NCBI GenBank assembly: GCA_944321005.1
Contig: CALUJT010000091.1
Location: 1 to 8,270, forward strand
Length of the DNA stretch: 8,270 nt
Source: an uncultured Atopobiaceae bacterium
Lineage (GTDB): Bacteria > Actinomycetota > Coriobacteriia > Coriobacteriales > Atopobiaceae
Reading direction: 5' to 3'
Below, piece by piece: positions 6,650 through 8,270 of this stretch. Within the stretch, counting starts at the first letter, position 1; every line of letters begins with the position of its first letter. The position numbers and the translations under genes were made by a program. The notes under the pieces are model-generated. The model did no database searches and was not told the origin of the DNA. It saw only the letters and a list, made by a program, of their open reading frames with translations.

Positions 6650-6683
6650 CGGGAGGGAGGCCCCGGATGAGGCCTCCCTCCCG
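6650..6683 (+). terminator. Strong hairpin downstream of the transposase, candidate terminator
   Basis: The 13-bp perfect stem (arms 6650-6662 and 6671-6683, cgggagggaggcc and its complement) has an 8-base loop (ccggatga). It lies between the transposase stop and the right end of the IS. No U-run follows. It could stop transcription leaving the IS towards dnaK. Confidence 0.5.
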
Positions 6684-6716
6684 TCGTGCTAGGTGCGAAG
6701 ACACGCTAATCGCTCA

Positions 6717-6745
6717 AGGTGTTTCGCTGAGGTTGGTAATTAACG
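6717..6745 (-). repeat. Right terminal inverted repeat of the IS
   Basis: This is the partner of 5109-5137, with 23 of 29 bases complementary. It ends in taacg directly before the right copy of the 13-bp direct repeat. Confidence 0.82.
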
Positions 6746-6758
6746 GTGGCTTCGGCAC
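6746..6758 (+). repeat. Right copy of the IS target-site duplication (13 bp)
   Basis: gtggcttcggcac is identical to 5096-5108. Joining 5108 to 6759 restores the presumed pre-insertion sequence. Confidence 0.8.
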
Positions 6759-7098
6759 ATGCCAGCACCCGAGATGGGCGGTCGTCATGATGCGCTGTGC
6801 CTGCTGGGCGCGCTGGGGCTCTTGGCGCATACACTTGGGTGCGCCCCGGTGGTGTGCCTCGGATTGCGTTTGATGTGCGCCTGTGTCTGCAGAAGTGCGG
6901 TTGGGCTCGGTGCCCGATTGCCTCCAGCCCCGTTGTTCTTTTCAGCCCCTAACAACCGAGCGTCAAAAAATCTCATATGTGGAGACTTAGATAATGTATA
7001 GAATCGAAGCGCATGGGGGATAAACTCCACCGTACAGAAAAGGAATCACGCGAGAGGGCGGCCAGGGAAGCCGCCCCACGCAGGAGAAGGAGACCAAC
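6759..7098 (+). other. dnaK upstream region without a recognisable gene
   Basis: About 340 bases hold no convincing gene. One short frame from 6759 to 7001 is open but has no ribosome-binding site and an unconvincing composition. The stretch 6961-7004 is markedly A+T rich and contains -10-like words (gataat at 6990-6995, tataga at 6997-7002) without a good -35 box, so the dnaK promoter probably lies here. I found neither a CIRCE element nor a complete HspR-type HAIR repeat (CTTGAGT-N7-ACTCAAG), the usual heat-shock repressor sites. No RNA gene was recognised. Confidence 0.4.
7056..7076 (+). promoter_or_regulatory. Hairpin in the dnaK leader
   Basis: The 7-bp stem gggcggc (7056-7062) / gccgccc (7070-7076) has a 7-base loop and ends 5 bases before the purine-rich ribosome-binding region at 7082-7092. 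It does not cover that site, so it may affect mRNA stability or be incidental. Confidence 0.35.

Positions 7099-8270
<1,172 letters not shown>

Larger units (their letters stand above)
5109..6745 (+). mobile_element. Complete IS30-family insertion sequence (1637 bp)
   Basis: The element is bounded by imperfect inverted repeats at 5109-5137 and 6717-6745. Left reads cgtcggtttccaacttcagc... and the complemented right end cgttaattaccaacctcagc...; 23 of 29 bases match. It carries one DDE transposase gene and is flanked by identical 13-bp direct repeats, which together define the ends. A second, inner pair of inverted repeats lies at 5141-5155 and 6551-6565. IS30 elements normally duplicate 2-3 bp, so the long duplication is unusual. 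The element lies between the regulator promoter and dnaK, with the transposase reading towards dnaK. Both ends and the gene are intact, so it may still be active. The family call comes from the transposase; the ends come directly from the sequence. Confidence 0.88.

Noticed and set aside
6711..6720. HspR HAIR half-site (ctcaag) near dnaK
   Set aside because: Only one half is present, it lies at the IS right end over 370 bases from dnaK, and no partner is found at the required spacing.

Overview
This window most likely comes from the chromosome of a high-G+C member of the Coriobacteriia (Olsenella/Atopobium-like). The inference rests on the very G+C-rich third codon positions of the flanking genes, a DnaK of the type I associate with that class, and a membrane-embedded LuxR-type regulator, a protein style especially abundant there. 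No 16S rRNA or other phylogenetic marker is present, so the genus cannot be fixed.

Layout. (1) Positions 2-355: 3' end of a divergent CbiK-like sirohydrochlorin cobaltochelatase gene. (2) 356-511: an intergenic stretch with a GC-rich hairpin and then a 91-bp palindromic element with near-perfect 21-bp arms. (3) 512-1060: a YfcE-type metallophosphodiesterase. (4) 1074-1104: a hairpin shared by two convergent genes. (5) 1113-4999, minus strand: a three-gene module of lower G+C. In transcription order it is a 755-residue membrane regulator with two LuxR-type helix-turn-helix domains, a secreted Amidase_6 cysteine hydrolase, and a small four-helix membrane protein. (6) 5109-6745: a complete IS30-family insertion sequence. 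It has 29-bp terminal inverted repeats, a 428-residue DDE transposase, and identical 13-14-bp direct repeats at its outer edges. (7) 6746-7098: the upstream region of dnaK. (8) 7099-8270: the first 390 codons of dnaK, cut by the window end.

Working together. The regulator, amidase and small membrane protein all point to the cell envelope and are probably one functional unit: a membrane sensor-regulator next to an exported, possibly wall-acting enzyme. This link is inferred from gene order only. The IS sits between the regulator promoter and dnaK. It left both genes intact but separated a formerly contiguous intergenic region of about 450 bp.

The most unusual items are the regulator that seems to be two membrane-HTH units fused in tandem, the IS30 element with unusually long flanking duplications and a second nested pair of inverted repeats, and the palindromic element ahead of yfcE. 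No CRISPR array, RNA gene or phage module was seen.
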